64,000 nucleotides of DNA from Nonomuraea sediminis (GTDB lineage Bacteria; Actinomycetota; Actinomycetes; Streptosporangiales; Streptosporangiaceae): positions 124,001-188,000 of the forward strand of contig NZ_JAHDTI010000016.1 in NCBI RefSeq assembly GCF_018531495.1. The letters run 5' to 3'. The notes beneath the pieces were generated by a model. The model did not search any database. It had not been told where the DNA came from and saw only the letters and a program-made list of their open reading frames with translations. Shown here piece after piece: positions 1-8,351 of this stretch (the stretch's first letter is position 1; every line of letters begins with the position of its first letter). A program made the position numbers and the translations under genes.

Positions 1-118
1 CCTCACACCGCAAGCCCGCGCACCCCGGCACAGCAGACTCGCGTACCCCACCCCGCTCACATACCTCACGCCGCAGGCTTACGTAGGCTCGATCTTGCGC
101 TCGACGTGGACGGCGGTG

Positions 119-730
119 TCAGCGAGCGTCGTGGTCCTCGGTTGGCAACCCGGGGACCGGGCGGGCAGCCCGGGGGAAGATGTTGAACTGGGCCTCGACG
201 ATCCGAGCCCCCTCCGGCACCCGCCCACGACGCCGGTTCCTGGCCACGTACGGCTCGAGCAGCCGATCGATCTCCCTGGCAAGCAGCTTGGCCTCGGAGG
301 CATCGAGCAGCAGCGTCGAGGTGCTGAACATGGTCGCGTCCCGCCACTCCTCCGGCTCGCGATCGAGGTTGGCCAGCGCCCGCTCGGCCGCCTCCCCCGC
401 CTGCTTGCGGAACTCCCTGATCAGCATGTCCTTGGCCGCCCTGACCTCGGGCTGGTCGTCGGGCCGCGTGCCGACGCTGAACGACGACCGTACGGACCGC
501 CAAGCCCGCTCCCGCCCGTCGCCCGTGCCGGGAGCGTCCTCGACGAAGCCGTACTTGGCCAGCATCCGCAGGTGGTAGCTGGCCGCACTGGGCGAGATGC
601 CGGCGTTCTCCGCCACCTCGGTCGCCGTTGCAGACCCGGCCGCGCCGAGCTGGTTGAGAATCGCCAGCCGCGCCGGGTGCGCGAGCGCCCGCATCGCCTT
701 GGGGTCGCTGAGCGGCTCCCGTTCCTCCAT
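119..730 (-). CDS. ArsR-family winged-helix repressor
   Basis: A 203-residue DNA-binding regulator. The N-terminal 85 residues form an ArsR-type winged helix. The helix-turn-helix lies at about residues 36-60 (TEVAENAGISPSAASYHLRM), after the usual RLAILNQL helix. The remaining roughly 120 residues are helical and probably serve dimerisation or ligand binding; no metal-binding Cys cluster is visible, so a metal sensor is unlikely. It diverges from an MFS transporter, and the 68 bp between them carries three phased operator-like repeats. It therefore most likely represses itself and the exporter. The inducing ligand cannot be told from the sequence. Confidence 0.88.
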   Translation of the reverse strand: MEEREPLSDPKAMRALAHPARLAILNQLGAAGSATATEVAENAGISPSAASYHLRMLAKYGFVEDAPGTGDGRERAWRSVRSSFSVGTRPDDQPEVRAAKDMLIREFRKQAGEAAERALANLDREPEEWRDATMFSTSTLLLDASEAKLLAREIDRLLEPYVARNRRRGRVPEGARIVEAQFNIFPRAARPVPGLPTEDHDAR

Positions 731-755
731 GGGCCAAAGGTACCCGGATCAGATC

Positions 756-815
756 TGAAGTATTGCCTTCACAACTCTGAAGGATTACTTTCACAGTTAT
801 GAAGCAAACCCTTCA
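756..815. promoter_or_regulatory. Three phased TGAAG-N6-CTTCA operator repeats
   Basis: Three copies of TGAAG-N6-CTTCA start at 756, 778 and 800, exactly 22 bp apart (two helical turns). Copies 1 and 3 have perfect 5-bp arms; copy 2 ends in TTTCA. The third copy covers the exporter start codon at 799. This is the expected layout for cooperative binding by the divergent ArsR-type dimer on one face of the helix. Binding itself is inferred. Confidence 0.7.
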
Positions 816-2061
816 GACTCAGCCGCTCCGCAAGCAGCGCGACTACCGGCTCCTCTGGTCCGCCAGGACGATCTCGATCACCGGGTCGGAGGTCTCCAAG
901 CTCGCGGTCCCGCTCACCGCGGTGTCCCTGCTTGCCGCCTCCCCCGGGCAGATGGGCGTGCTGACGGCCGCCGCGTCACTACCGGCGCTGCTGCTGAGCC
1001 TCCAGGCGGGGGCGCTCGCCGACCGGCTGCGGCGGCACCGCCCGCTCATGGTGGCTTGCGAGCTGGTCTCCTGTGTGGCGGCCGTCAGCGTCCCTGTGGC
1101 CTGGCTGCTCGGCATCCTCTCCGTGACGTGGTTGATCGTGGTGGCGTTGGTGATCGGTTCGGCGGCGGTGATCTTCAGGGCGGCGAACTTCCAGCACCTG
1201 GCCTCGGTCGTCCCCGAGGATCTCCGCACGGAGGCCACGGCCGGCTTCCAGGCGTCCTACTCGGTCGCCTCCGTGGCGGGTCCCGGGCTGGCCGGGGTAC
1301 TGGTCCAGATCCTTTCCGCGCCGCTTGCCGTACTCGTTGAAGGCCTGTCCTTTCTGACCTCGGCGTTCATGCTCCGGTCGATGCGCACTCCCGAGCGGCA
1401 CACGCCCGCCCAATCCCGTGGCATGTGGCACGACGTTGTGGAGGGCCTGCGCGCAAGCGTCACGCACAGGTCCATCCGGGCGCTGCTAGGCGCCGGGGTC
1501 ACGATCAACTTCTTCGCCACGGCGTACATGGCGGTGCACATGCTCTACGTGGTCAAGACGCTCGGCATCCCCAAGGGGCTACTCGGCATGCTCATCGCGC
1601 TCAGCGGCCTCGGCGGACTGCTCGGCGCGTGGATCACCGCCCGCGTGGCCAAGCGGGTCGGCGAGAACCGGATCCTGCTCGTCACCGTTCTGTTCTTCCC
1701 CATCGACATCGTCGCCGTGGGCCTGCTCAGCGGCCCGCTCTGGTGGAAGCTCGCCGTACTCTCCATCACCGGCACGATCACCGGCGGCATCGTGGTCGCC
1801 TTCGCCACCTGCCTGGGTTCCGTCACCCTGCGCGACGCGCCCGCCGAGCTCCGCGGCCGCATCAACGCCACTCAGACCTTCGCCATCCAGGGCATCATGT
1901 CGCTCGGCAGCCTCACGGGCGGCTTCCTCGCCGAACTCATCGGCCTCCGCCCCGTCATCCTCGTCACCGCCGCAGGCATCGCCCTCAGCACCATCTGGAT
2001 CTGGACCTCCCCCCTACGCCACCCCCACCCCACCAAAACCCTCACCCCTCAACCCGCCTGA
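799..2061 (+). CDS. MFS efflux transporter
   Basis: A 420-residue major facilitator superfamily permease with about 12 hydrophobic segments and the short basic loop ADRLRRHR after the second helix (MFS motif A region). It resembles the drug/macrolide exporter branch that often pairs with ArsR or TetR repressors. The ATG at 799 has no Shine-Dalgarno sequence and lies inside the third operator repeat, so the transcript may be leaderless. A 7-bp hairpin spans the stop codon. The substrate is unknown. Confidence 0.85.
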   Translation: MKQTLQTQPLRKQRDYRLLWSARTISITGSEVSKLAVPLTAVSLLAASPGQMGVLTAAASLPALLLSLQAGALADRLRRHRPLMVACELVSCVAAVSVPVAWLLGILSVTWLIVVALVIGSAAVIFRAANFQHLASVVPEDLRTEATAGFQASYSVASVAGPGLAGVLVQILSAPLAVLVEGLSFLTSAFMLRSMRTPERHTPAQSRGMWHDVVEGLRASVTHRSIRALLGAGVTINFFATAYMAVHMLYVVKTLGIPKGLLGMLIALSGLGGLLGAWITARVAKRVGENRILLVTVLFFPIDIVAVGLLSGPLWWKLAVLSITGTITGGIVVAFATCLGSVTLRDAPAELRGRINATQTFAIQGIMSLGSLTGGFLAELIGLRPVILVTAAGIALSTIWIWTSPLRHPHPTKTLTPQPA

Positions 2062-2081
2062 GCGGTGTTTCAAAGCTCAGG
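2057..2081 (+). terminator. Stem-loop at the exporter stop codon
   Basis: CCTGAGC (2057-2063) pairs perfectly with GCTCAGG (2075-2081) around an 11-nt loop. The stem includes the TGA stop. No U-run follows, so it is a weak intrinsic terminator or an mRNA end-stabilising hairpin. Confidence 0.4.
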
Positions 2082-2664
2082 TTGACGGTCGGTGCACCGC
2101 TGGTCGACTCGCAACGACGCCTCCAGCACACCCACAGTTCACCCGGCCCTGGCCCGCATCCGGGTTGGCGGGTGGTCGACCACGCCCCCGTCCCAACCGC
2201 ATGCCGTCCAACAAGACGTACGGCTCCCGCCCCAACCCAGCACCATCCCGATCAAAGATCGACCAGACGGACAACCAGCTCAAGCAGGGATCACCCACCT
2301 TCGACCCCGAGATCTGCCAGCAGGGCCACGCGGTGAAGTACGGCATCAGCCGGATGAAACACCACCGACACGCGACGACCAGCGAGCGCCACCGCGACAC
2401 GACCACCCGGCACACATCACTGTGAAGCAGCCATCCAGCACCCGCATCGCGATCCAACCGCTCAGCACACGCCACCCCGGCCCGACCACCCGTAACCCGC
2501 ATCGCGGCCCGACCACCCAGCACACGCCACCCCGGCCCGACCACCCGCTACCCGCATCGCAGTCCGACCACCCAGCACACGCCATCGCAGTGCGGCCACG
2601 CGGCACGGCAAACTAGCCGTGCCGTTACCTGGCCGCACGCCACATCGTGGCAATCGATGAATGG
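2082..2664. other. Intergenic region without a convincing gene
   Basis: About 580 bp between the exporter and a minus-strand reductase. Open frames here have Pro/His/Thr-rich low-complexity translations and no ribosome binding site, so I do not call them. The right part contains the 55-bp tandem repeat listed separately. Confidence 0.6.
2463..2590. repeat. 55-bp tandem repeat, about 2.3 copies
   Basis: Copies begin with CAGCACACGCCA at 2463, 2518 and 2573, giving a period of 55 bp. Copies 1 and 2 differ at only a few positions; copy 3 is partial. Each unit contains the sub-repeat CCCGACCACC twice. No coding role is visible. Confidence 0.75.
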
Positions 2665-3267
2665 CTATGACCCGACCCCTGGAGCGCGATCTGCGGCCTT
2701 CGCGACCCGCAACCGTAGGTGCGTCACAGTCCCGGTGACGGGCTTTCCCTCTGGGATCAGCTCGGCCTGCTCCCCGTCGAACAGCGGTGTTCCCGCCCCC
2801 AGAAGAACCGGAACGAGGTGGATGCGTATCTCGTCGAGCAGACCTGCCCTGAGCAGTTGCCGGGCGACATCGGCGCCCAGCACCAGAACGTCCTTGTGCC
2901 CCGCGGCCTGCTTGGCACGCTGGAGCGCGGCCTGCAGCCCGTCGAAGGCAAAGATCCCGCCGTTGTCGCCGAGGAGGTCCTCCCTGGTCCGATGAGTGAC
3001 CACGAAGCTGGGCACCCCAGGCCACGGCGTGCCACCCCAAGGCCCGACACCGAGATCGAACGTGTGCCTCCCGATCACCGTGGCTCCAACGGCCGCGTCC
3101 ACTTCCCGGCGCACACCGACATCGATCTCCCCGTCGGCCCCGTTCCCAGCCATCCATGTGTGCAGACGTTCGCCGCCGTCCCCCATCGGCTCTGAGTCCC
3201 GCACGTTCGGTCCGGCCGTGAACCCGTCCAGGGACACCGACACGTCCAGCACGACCCTGCCGCCCAT
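2665..3267 (-). CDS. Dihydrofolate reductase-like / RibD C-terminal domain protein
   Basis: A 200-residue single-domain protein of the RibD C-terminal/DHFR-like superfamily, expected to be an NADPH-dependent cytosolic reductase. It has the N-terminal VVLDVSVSLDGFTAGP strand-turn, a central VIGRHTFDLG, the PSFVVTHRTREDL segment, and the LVLGADVARQLLRAGLLDEIRIHLVPVLLG core typical of these stand-alone proteins. The start at 3267 is chosen because TAGGAGG lies at 3274-3280 upstream of this ATG; an in-frame ATG 15 codons earlier lacks this. The physiological substrate is unknown. Confidence 0.85.
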   Translation of the reverse strand: MGGRVVLDVSVSLDGFTAGPNVRDSEPMGDGGERLHTWMAGNGADGEIDVGVRREVDAAVGATVIGRHTFDLGVGPWGGTPWPGVPSFVVTHRTREDLLGDNGGIFAFDGLQAALQRAKQAAGHKDVLVLGADVARQLLRAGLLDEIRIHLVPVLLGAGTPLFDGEQAELIPEGKPVTGTVTHLRLRVAKAADRAPGVGS

Positions 3268-3576
3268 CGCCAACCTCCTACGCGCCCCGGCACCGCCCTC
3301 CGGCGCCGTCACGAGGTAGTCGGAGCCACCCCCACCGTCTCGACACCATCACAGCAGTGCCTCCCCAAGATGCGGGGTTAGCCGTACTGAGGCGGACACA
3401 TCACAGACAGCCGTACTGAACTGCCCTTACAGCGGCCGCACCACCGGGCTACCCTCACGCCACCGCACTGCCGGACTGCCCTCGCTGCCGCCCATAAGCC
3501 GGTCGCACCAGATCGGACTCATGCACCAGCCACACCGAGGCGATCAGGCAATAACCGCCATGTCGGTCAGCCGCGG
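3268..3576. other. Intergenic region, 309 bp
   Basis: No gene is supported. An 11-bp direct repeat AGCCGTACTGA occurs at 3380-3390 and 3409-3419, 29 bp apart, upstream of the reductase gene. It could be a regulator half-site pair, but nothing else supports that. Confidence 0.4.
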
Positions 3577-4050
3577 TCAGGCCAGCTCGTCCGCCAGCAG
3601 ATCCATCAGCAGCCCGTCATGAAACACCTCGGTGGCCGGATCGCGCTCGTATGCCCGCATGATGCCGACCCGCCGGAACCCCACCGCTTCGTACGCCTTG
3701 ATGGCCACCACATTGTGGGCAGCCGGATCGATGGTGATCCGGTGATGCCCTCGCTCATCGATGAGCCAGCGCGCCAGCGTCCGGATCGCCTCCTGCCCGT
3801 ATCCCTGCCCGTGCCACTTGGGGTCAACAAAGATGTCGATCCCCGCACGGCGATACATCGGGTCTTCTTCCTCATCGAACTGGATGGCCCCGATCACCAT
3901 CCCATCGACCGTGATGGCCAGCATGTCCTCGAACTCGTCGACCGGCCCCCACCATCTGGTCACCTCGGGCGTGCCCGCGATCTCGCTGAGCCGCGGCTCG
4001 TCTTCATCAGTAGCGTCGCGCAGCACCACCCGTGGACCTCGCAGCACCAT
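3577..4050 (-). CDS. GNAT acetyltransferase, AAC(6')-like
   Basis: A GNAT-fold N-acetyltransferase of about 157 residues. It shows the acceptor-side VTRWWG segment, the acetyl-CoA loop HGQGYGQEAIRTLARWL (Q/R-x-x-G-x-G/A pattern) and a C-terminal HNVVAIKAYEAVGFRRVG motif. This layout resembles aminoglycoside 6'-N-acetyltransferases and RimJ-type enzymes; resistance activity is not established. Three ATG codons lie near the start. GGAGG sits 7 nt before the ATG at 4050 and 4 nt before that at 4053, so I use 4050; the ATG at 4071 lacks a site. Confidence 0.8.
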   Translation of the reverse strand: MVLRGPRVVLRDATDEDEPRLSEIAGTPEVTRWWGPVDEFEDMLAITVDGMVIGAIQFDEEEDPMYRRAGIDIFVDPKWHGQGYGQEAIRTLARWLIDERGHHRITIDPAAHNVVAIKAYEAVGFRRVGIMRAYERDPATEVFHDGLLMDLLADELA

Positions 4051-4092
4051 CATGGCCCCTCCCAACACCACCGAACGCCATCGCCGCCCTAG

Positions 4093-4131
4093 TTATCCAC
4101 AGGCTGGCCTCAAGCCCCCGAGTTATCAACA
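4093..4131. promoter_or_regulatory. Pair of DnaA-box-like sequences
   Basis: TTATCCACA at 4093-4101 matches the classical DnaA box exactly, and TTATCAACA at 4123-4131 differs by one base. Both sit in an AGTTATCMACAG context, in the same orientation, 30 bp apart, upstream of the M23-type gene. Occupancy by DnaA is inferred only. Confidence 0.4.
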
Positions 4132-4182
4132 GAATTACGCTCGCCCAGCCCTCACCCACGCCCCACCCCCCAAACTCCCCGC

Positions 4183-5772
4183 ATGCCCATCCCTCAGAGC
4201 CCCCCGCAACGACGCACCGCACAAGACGCCCATCCACACAAACCCACCATGCAGGCAGCCGACCCGAGCACGCGGACCCTCCGCACCCACCCCGACCCGC
4301 ACCCACACACCATCTCGGCGGACGCCAACCTGCACATATGCACTATCCATGCCGACGCTGACTCCCAACACGACCTCATACGTCGCCCGGACAGCGAGGT
4401 CGTCAACAGCAACTCCAGGCGCGCGCGGCCTCGCACAACGGCGAGATACATCCGTCAAACCAGCGCCGTCTTCATCCTCGCGATCACGCTCACGGTCCTG
4501 CTGACGCCACCCGCCATCGCTCACAGCCCGATACGCGCACCCACGCGCGTCGCACTCGCACCCCACCCGGACCCCCCTTGGCGCTGGCCCCTCGACGGCC
4601 ACCCAACTGTCCTACGCCGCTTCACCCCGCCCCCGGTGCCCTGGCTACGCGGCCACCGAGGCATAGACCTGGCAGCACTCCCCGGCACTCCGGTCTATGC
4701 GGCAGGCCCAGGCGTGGTCACCTTCGCCGCCCGCCTGGCCAACCGAGGCGTCATAGCCATCACCCACCCAACCGGCCTCCGCACCACCTACCTGCCGGTC
4801 AAAGCCTCCGTACGGCAAGGCCAACCCGTAACCGCAGCCACACCCCTGGGCGTCATCGAAGCCGCCCCCGGCCACTGCCCCGTGTCCTGCCTCCACTGGG
4901 GCCTGCTCCGCGCAACCCGCTACCTCGACCCGCTCCTCCTGCTGACCCAGGCCAACATCCGCCTACTCCCCTACTGGCCCACCCAACAACCGCTCCCCCC
5001 ACCCTCGAACGCCCTTACTCCCCAGCCCAGCCCGAGCGACCGCACACCCACTCTCAGCGAACCCATAACGCAGCCACCCACCGCCGGGCCGCCACCCACC
5101 TCTGGCGGACTCGCCCCGCCCCTCCGCTTTGACGAACCCACCGCGCTACCCACACCGACCGAAGCCATACCGCCCACATCCGGCGGACCCGCACTCCCCA
5201 CTTTTGGGGCACCCGCGCCGCCCACGGCTGGCAAACCCGCCCTCGCCACGTTTGTCGAACCCACCCCACCCGCCTCTGACGAACCCGTCCTCCCCACGTC
5301 CGGGAAACCCACGCCGCCCACGCCTGGCAAACCCACCCTCGCCACGTTTGTCGAACCCACCCCACCCGCCTCTGACGAACCCGTCCTCCCCACGTCCGGA
5401 GAACCCACGCCGCCCGCGCTTGGCGAACCCGTCCTGCTCATCTCCGACATGGCCGTAACCACGCACATCCACAGCGAACCCGTCACTGAGCTCAGACCTA
5501 ATGGATTCATCGAGGTGCCCAACCCACGCGAACCAGCACTGCTGCCCAACATTGCCGAGCCCGTGGAGGTCTCTCGCACAAAGCCTCGCCCCAACACTGC
5601 GCCCAAGGCACCGGACACACACCTGCCGTTGGCATCGGCTCTGACCACCGCCAACGCCGTGACATCTCTGGCCGCGCTCAGCGCCCTGGCTCTGGGAGGC
5701 GCTGCCTCGACGCTGAGACGGCGTCGAAGACGAACTACCCAGGACGCCCCAAAACCTCAAGCCCGGGGGTGA
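4183..5772 (+). CDS. M23 (LytM)-fold cell-wall protein with Pro-rich tail
   Basis: Up to 529 residues. A hydrophobic signal/anchor segment lies at about 95-114. A LytM/M23 domain follows at about 135-255, then a Pro-rich linker with 32-residue repeats, a C-terminal hydrophobic segment and an RRRRRR stop-transfer run. The zinc ligands are present: H158 and D162 in HRGID, and H238 in CLHWG. The two catalytic histidines of LytM are replaced by P205 (YLP for YxH) and C236 (CLH for HLH). It may therefore bind rather than cut peptidoglycan. The first 80 residues are low-complexity and no ribosome site supports 4183, so the true start may lie downstream. It overlaps the convergent xerC end by 16 bp. 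Confidence 0.75.
   Translation: MPIPQSPPQRRTAQDAHPHKPTMQAADPSTRTLRTHPDPHPHTISADANLHICTIHADADSQHDLIRRPDSEVVNSNSRRARPRTTARYIRQTSAVFILAITLTVLLTPPAIAHSPIRAPTRVALAPHPDPPWRWPLDGHPTVLRRFTPPPVPWLRGHRGIDLAALPGTPVYAAGPGVVTFAARLANRGVIAITHPTGLRTTYLPVKASVRQGQPVTAATPLGVIEAAPGHCPVSCLHWGLLRATRYLDPLLLLTQANIRLLPYWPTQQPLPPPSNALTPQPSPSDRTPTLSEPITQPPTAGPPPTSGGLAPPLRFDEPTALPTPTEAIPPTSGGPALPTFGAPAPPTAGKPALATFVEPTPPASDEPVLPTSGKPTPPTPGKPTLATFVEPTPPASDEPVLPTSGEPTPPALGEPVLLISDMAVTTHIHSEPVTELRPNGFIEVPNPREPALLPNIAEPVEVSRTKPRPNTAPKAPDTHLPLASALTTANAVTSLAALSALALGGAASTLRRRRRRTTQDAPKPQARG
5229..5420 (+). repeat. 96-bp tandem duplication coding a Pro-rich linker
   Basis: Two near-identical 96-bp units begin with TGGCAAACC at 5229 and 5325, encoding two 32-residue Pro/Thr/Glu-rich linker units. 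The in-frame period keeps the reading frame open and lets linker length vary by slippage. Confidence 0.8.
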
Positions 5773-6704
5773 GCCTGCCGATAGGCCGCCCGCAGCCGCT
5801 CAATCGAGACATGCGTATAGATCTGCGTCGAACTCAACGACGCATGCCCCAGCAACTCCTGAACACTACGAAGATCCGCCCCACCCTCAAGGAGATGCGT
5901 CGCAGCCGTATGCCGGAGCCCGTGCGGCCCCATGTCCGGCGCCCCTTCGACCTGCCGTAGCCGGGCATGGACCATCCGCCGGACCGTCCCCGGATCCAGC
6001 CGCCCACCCCGCACCCCGAGGAACAACGCAGCCCCCGACCCCTCACGCATCAACAGCGGCCGCCCATGCACGCACCACCGATCAAGCGCCCGGAGCGCCG
6101 GAGCCCCGAACGGCACAGACCGCTGCTTCCGCCCCTTGCCCATGACGCGCAAGACCCGCCGATCCCGATCGACGTCATCCACATCCAACGCACACAACTC
6201 GCTGACCCGAACCCCCGTGGCGTACAGCAGCTCAAGCACCGCCTGATCCCGCAGCTCTTTCGGCTCGGCACCCGCCCCAGCCACGTCGAGCACCTCCCGC
6301 GCCTGCTCCTGATCCAGTACGGCCGGCAGCTCCCTACCCGCCTTCGCGCTACCGAGCAGCAACCCCGGATCCTGGCTCAACCACCCGTTCCGATGACAGA
6401 AAGCGGTGAACGTCCGCACGCATGCGGTCCGCCGCGCCAACGTGGCCCTCGACGCCCCCGCCCCATGCATCTCCGCCAACCACCCCCGCAGCCCACCAAC
6501 CTCGAGCCCCTCAATACGCCCCCCAAGAAACCCGAGCAACGCCCGCACATCTCCCAGATAGGCCCGCACGGTATGGCCTGACAGATCCCTCTCGAACCGC
6601 AGATGCCGCTCAAACGCCCCCAACACCGCATCCACCTCCGGCCCCAACCCACCCCCTGAGCCATCGCCCCCTGCGGCAGGACCAGTCCTCGGAACACCCT
6701 CCAC
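5757..6704 (-). CDS. xerC: Tyrosine recombinase XerC
   Basis: A site-specific tyrosine recombinase of the Xer family that resolves chromosome dimers at dif with XerD. An N-terminal SAM-like core-binding domain (FERHLRFERDLSGHTVRAYL) precedes the catalytic domain. All catalytic residues are visible: Arg in ATGVRVSEL, Lys in MGKGRKQR, His/Arg in HGLRHTAATHLL, His in LGHASL and the nucleophile Tyr in STQIYTH. A longer frame runs to an ATG at 6743, but GGAGG lies 7 nt before the GTG at 6704, so that start is preferred. It sits downstream of dprA on the same strand, consistent with the actinobacterial block. Confidence 0.92.
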   Translation of the reverse strand: MEGVPRTGPAAGGDGSGGGLGPEVDAVLGAFERHLRFERDLSGHTVRAYLGDVRALLGFLGGRIEGLEVGGLRGWLAEMHGAGASRATLARRTACVRTFTAFCHRNGWLSQDPGLLLGSAKAGRELPAVLDQEQAREVLDVAGAGAEPKELRDQAVLELLYATGVRVSELCALDVDDVDRDRRVLRVMGKGRKQRSVPFGAPALRALDRWCVHGRPLLMREGSGAALFLGVRGGRLDPGTVRRMVHARLRQVEGAPDMGPHGLRHTAATHLLEGGADLRSVQELLGHASLSSTQIYTHVSIERLRAAYRQAHPRA

Positions 6705-6743
6705 AGCCACGCCTCCACCTACCCCCAGGCCGCCACAGGCCAT

Positions 6744-7211
6744 GCCCCGGCTCTAGCGGCACCTCTCACGCTTTCCCACATCATGCTCGCAATCCCCAAT
6801 ACCCACGGCCCCACCCGACAATGACCACAGCGAAAGCGTCGGGTGTGTTCGAGAAACAGTGGATCTAGCCTCCTGCTCACACAACAGGAGCCGCAGACCT
6901 GCACCAACCACCCCGGCGGGATCTCCCCGTCGGCCGGAGATCGGCCCGGGAGGTTGTCGCAGGTCCCGCAGTCTCTGTCGGAGGGACTATTCGACCTCCG
7001 GCTGACGCGAATGTCCGCCAGGGAGGTTGCCGCAGGCCGTGCGATTTCTGTCGAGGCGGACAGGAGGCTAGATCCGCCGTTTCGGAACGCTCCCGGGATT
7101 CTTGACCAACGTGAGGCAGGGAGTGGTGTGAGTCAGGGGGTGGGCATGAGCCAGGAGGTGGGGTGGGCGTGAGGCAGGGAGGTGGGCGTTAGGTGGGGGT
7201 GGGAGGAGGGG
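6744..7211. other. Intergenic region between xerC and dprA
   Basis: No gene is supported. It contains the inverted-repeat-bounded segment 6861-7075 listed separately. From about 7129 to 7211 there is a G-rich degenerate repeat based on GTGAGNCAGGNGGTGGG, next to the dprA stop. Confidence 0.5.
6861..7075. repeat. 215-bp segment bounded by perfect 15-bp inverted repeats
   Basis: GGATCTAGCCTCCTG (6861-6875) is the exact reverse complement of CAGGAGGCTAGATCC (7061-7075). Inside are two imperfect 39-bp direct copies, at about 6950-6988 and 7021-7059, each starting GGGAGGTTG. The layout resembles a small non-autonomous (MITE-like) element. No target-site duplication is evident in the immediate flanks and no transposase is present. 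Confidence 0.55.
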
Positions 7212-8351
7212 TTAGGGAGAGGGTTTTTGGAGGCGCCAGCCGGTGGGGGTGCGGGTTATGAAGCCGGCGGCGGATAGGGAGCCTAGGGCGCTGAGGGTGG
7301 TGGGGAGGTCTACGCCGGCTGCGACTGCTATTGCGGCGGGGCCGAGGCTGGCTCGGGTGGGGATGGCGTCGAGGACTCGGCGGGTTGGTTCGCTCAGAGA
7401 GTCTCTGGGGAGGATTGGGCCTCGGCGGTTGGGGGCTAGGTCGTCGCCTAGGGCGCCTACGAGGTCGATCATTTCCTCGGGTGAGGTGACGCAGATGGCT
7501 TTGCGTTCGCGGAGAAGGTGGTGGCAGCCGACCGACATGTCGGAGGTGACCGGGCCGGGGACCGCTGCCAGGTGGCGGTCCAGGGCGAGGGCGTGTTTGG
7601 CGGTGTTGAGTGCGCCGCTGCGGAGAGCGGCCTCGACCACGACCGTGCCGCGGGAGAGGGCGGCGATGAGGCGGTTGCGGATGAGGAAGCGGCCCCTGGT
7701 CGGGGGTACGCCCGGCGGGCACTCGCTGACGATGACACCCTGGTCACGGACCGCGGCGAAGAGGTTGTGGTGGCCGCTGGGGTAGCTGATGTCCACGCCG
7801 CACGCCAGGACGACGACCGTGGGTGAGTCGGCCGCGAGGGCGCCACGGTGGGCCGCGCCGTCGATGCCGTAGGCGCCGCCTGAGACCACGGTCCAACCGG
7901 TCTCGCTCAGGCCCACGCCGAACTCGGATGCGACGTGCACGCCGTACGAGGTGGCGGCTCGAGCGCCGACGACGGCGACCGACTTCAGGCAGGAGAAGCG
8001 CAGGTCTGCCGTCCCGCTCAGCCAGATTCCGATCGGGCGGCCGTGACCCAGTTGGTCGAGCTGGGTGGGCCATTCTTGGTCGCCTGGGATGATCAGCCTG
8101 GCGCCTGCCTGCTCGCCTGCGGTCAGGTCTGCGGCGGGGTCGGCGATCTCCAGGCGTGCCAGCCAGCGTCGCAGGCGGCGCTGCAGGAGTGCTTCCCTGC
8201 TCTCATTGGTGGCGAAGGGCTCTGGGATGATCCCCTTCTGGATCACGGTGACCGTGTCGTGGGCGCCGCAGTGGTCCAGGAGTCGGCCCATGATGGGGTC
8301 GCCCACGTCTGCCGCTCGCATCAAGGCGGCGCGTGCCTCGAGCTCGTTCAA
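7212..8351 (-). CDS. dprA: DNA-processing protein DprA
   Basis: A DprA/Smf protein that loads RecA onto incoming single-stranded DNA. An N-terminal helical region is followed by the Rossmann-like core: VAVVGARAATSYG, TVVSGGAYGIDGAAHRGAL, TVVVLACGVDISYPSGHHNLF and IRNRLIAALSRGTVVVEAALRSGALNTA. A C-terminal winged-helix (DML1-like) domain covers the last 60 residues. The TTG at 8351 has GAGGAG 6 nt upstream, giving 379 residues. An ATG at 8372 and a long frame to 8519 would add unconserved low-complexity sequence. Downstream of comM/yifB, but separated from it by a long repeat-filled gap. Confidence 0.9.
   Translation of the reverse strand: MNELEARAALMRAADVGDPIMGRLLDHCGAHDTVTVIQKGIIPEPFATNESREALLQRRLRRWLARLEIADPAADLTAGEQAGARLIIPGDQEWPTQLDQLGHGRPIGIWLSGTADLRFSCLKSVAVVGARAATSYGVHVASEFGVGLSETGWTVVSGGAYGIDGAAHRGALAADSPTVVVLACGVDISYPSGHHNLFAAVRDQGVIVSECPPGVPPTRGRFLIRNRLIAALSRGTVVVEAALRSGALNTAKHALALDRHLAAVPGPVTSDMSVGCHHLLRERKAICVTSPEEMIDLVGALGDDLAPNRRGPILPRDSLSEPTRRVLDAIPTRASLGPAAIAVAAGVDLPTTLSALGSLSAAGFITRTPTGWRLQKPSP

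Noticed and set aside
5250..5420. Sortase LPxTG motif in the wall protein tail
   Set aside because: Only LPTSG occurs, which does not fit LPxTG, and it lies within the linker rather than next to the C-terminal membrane segment.
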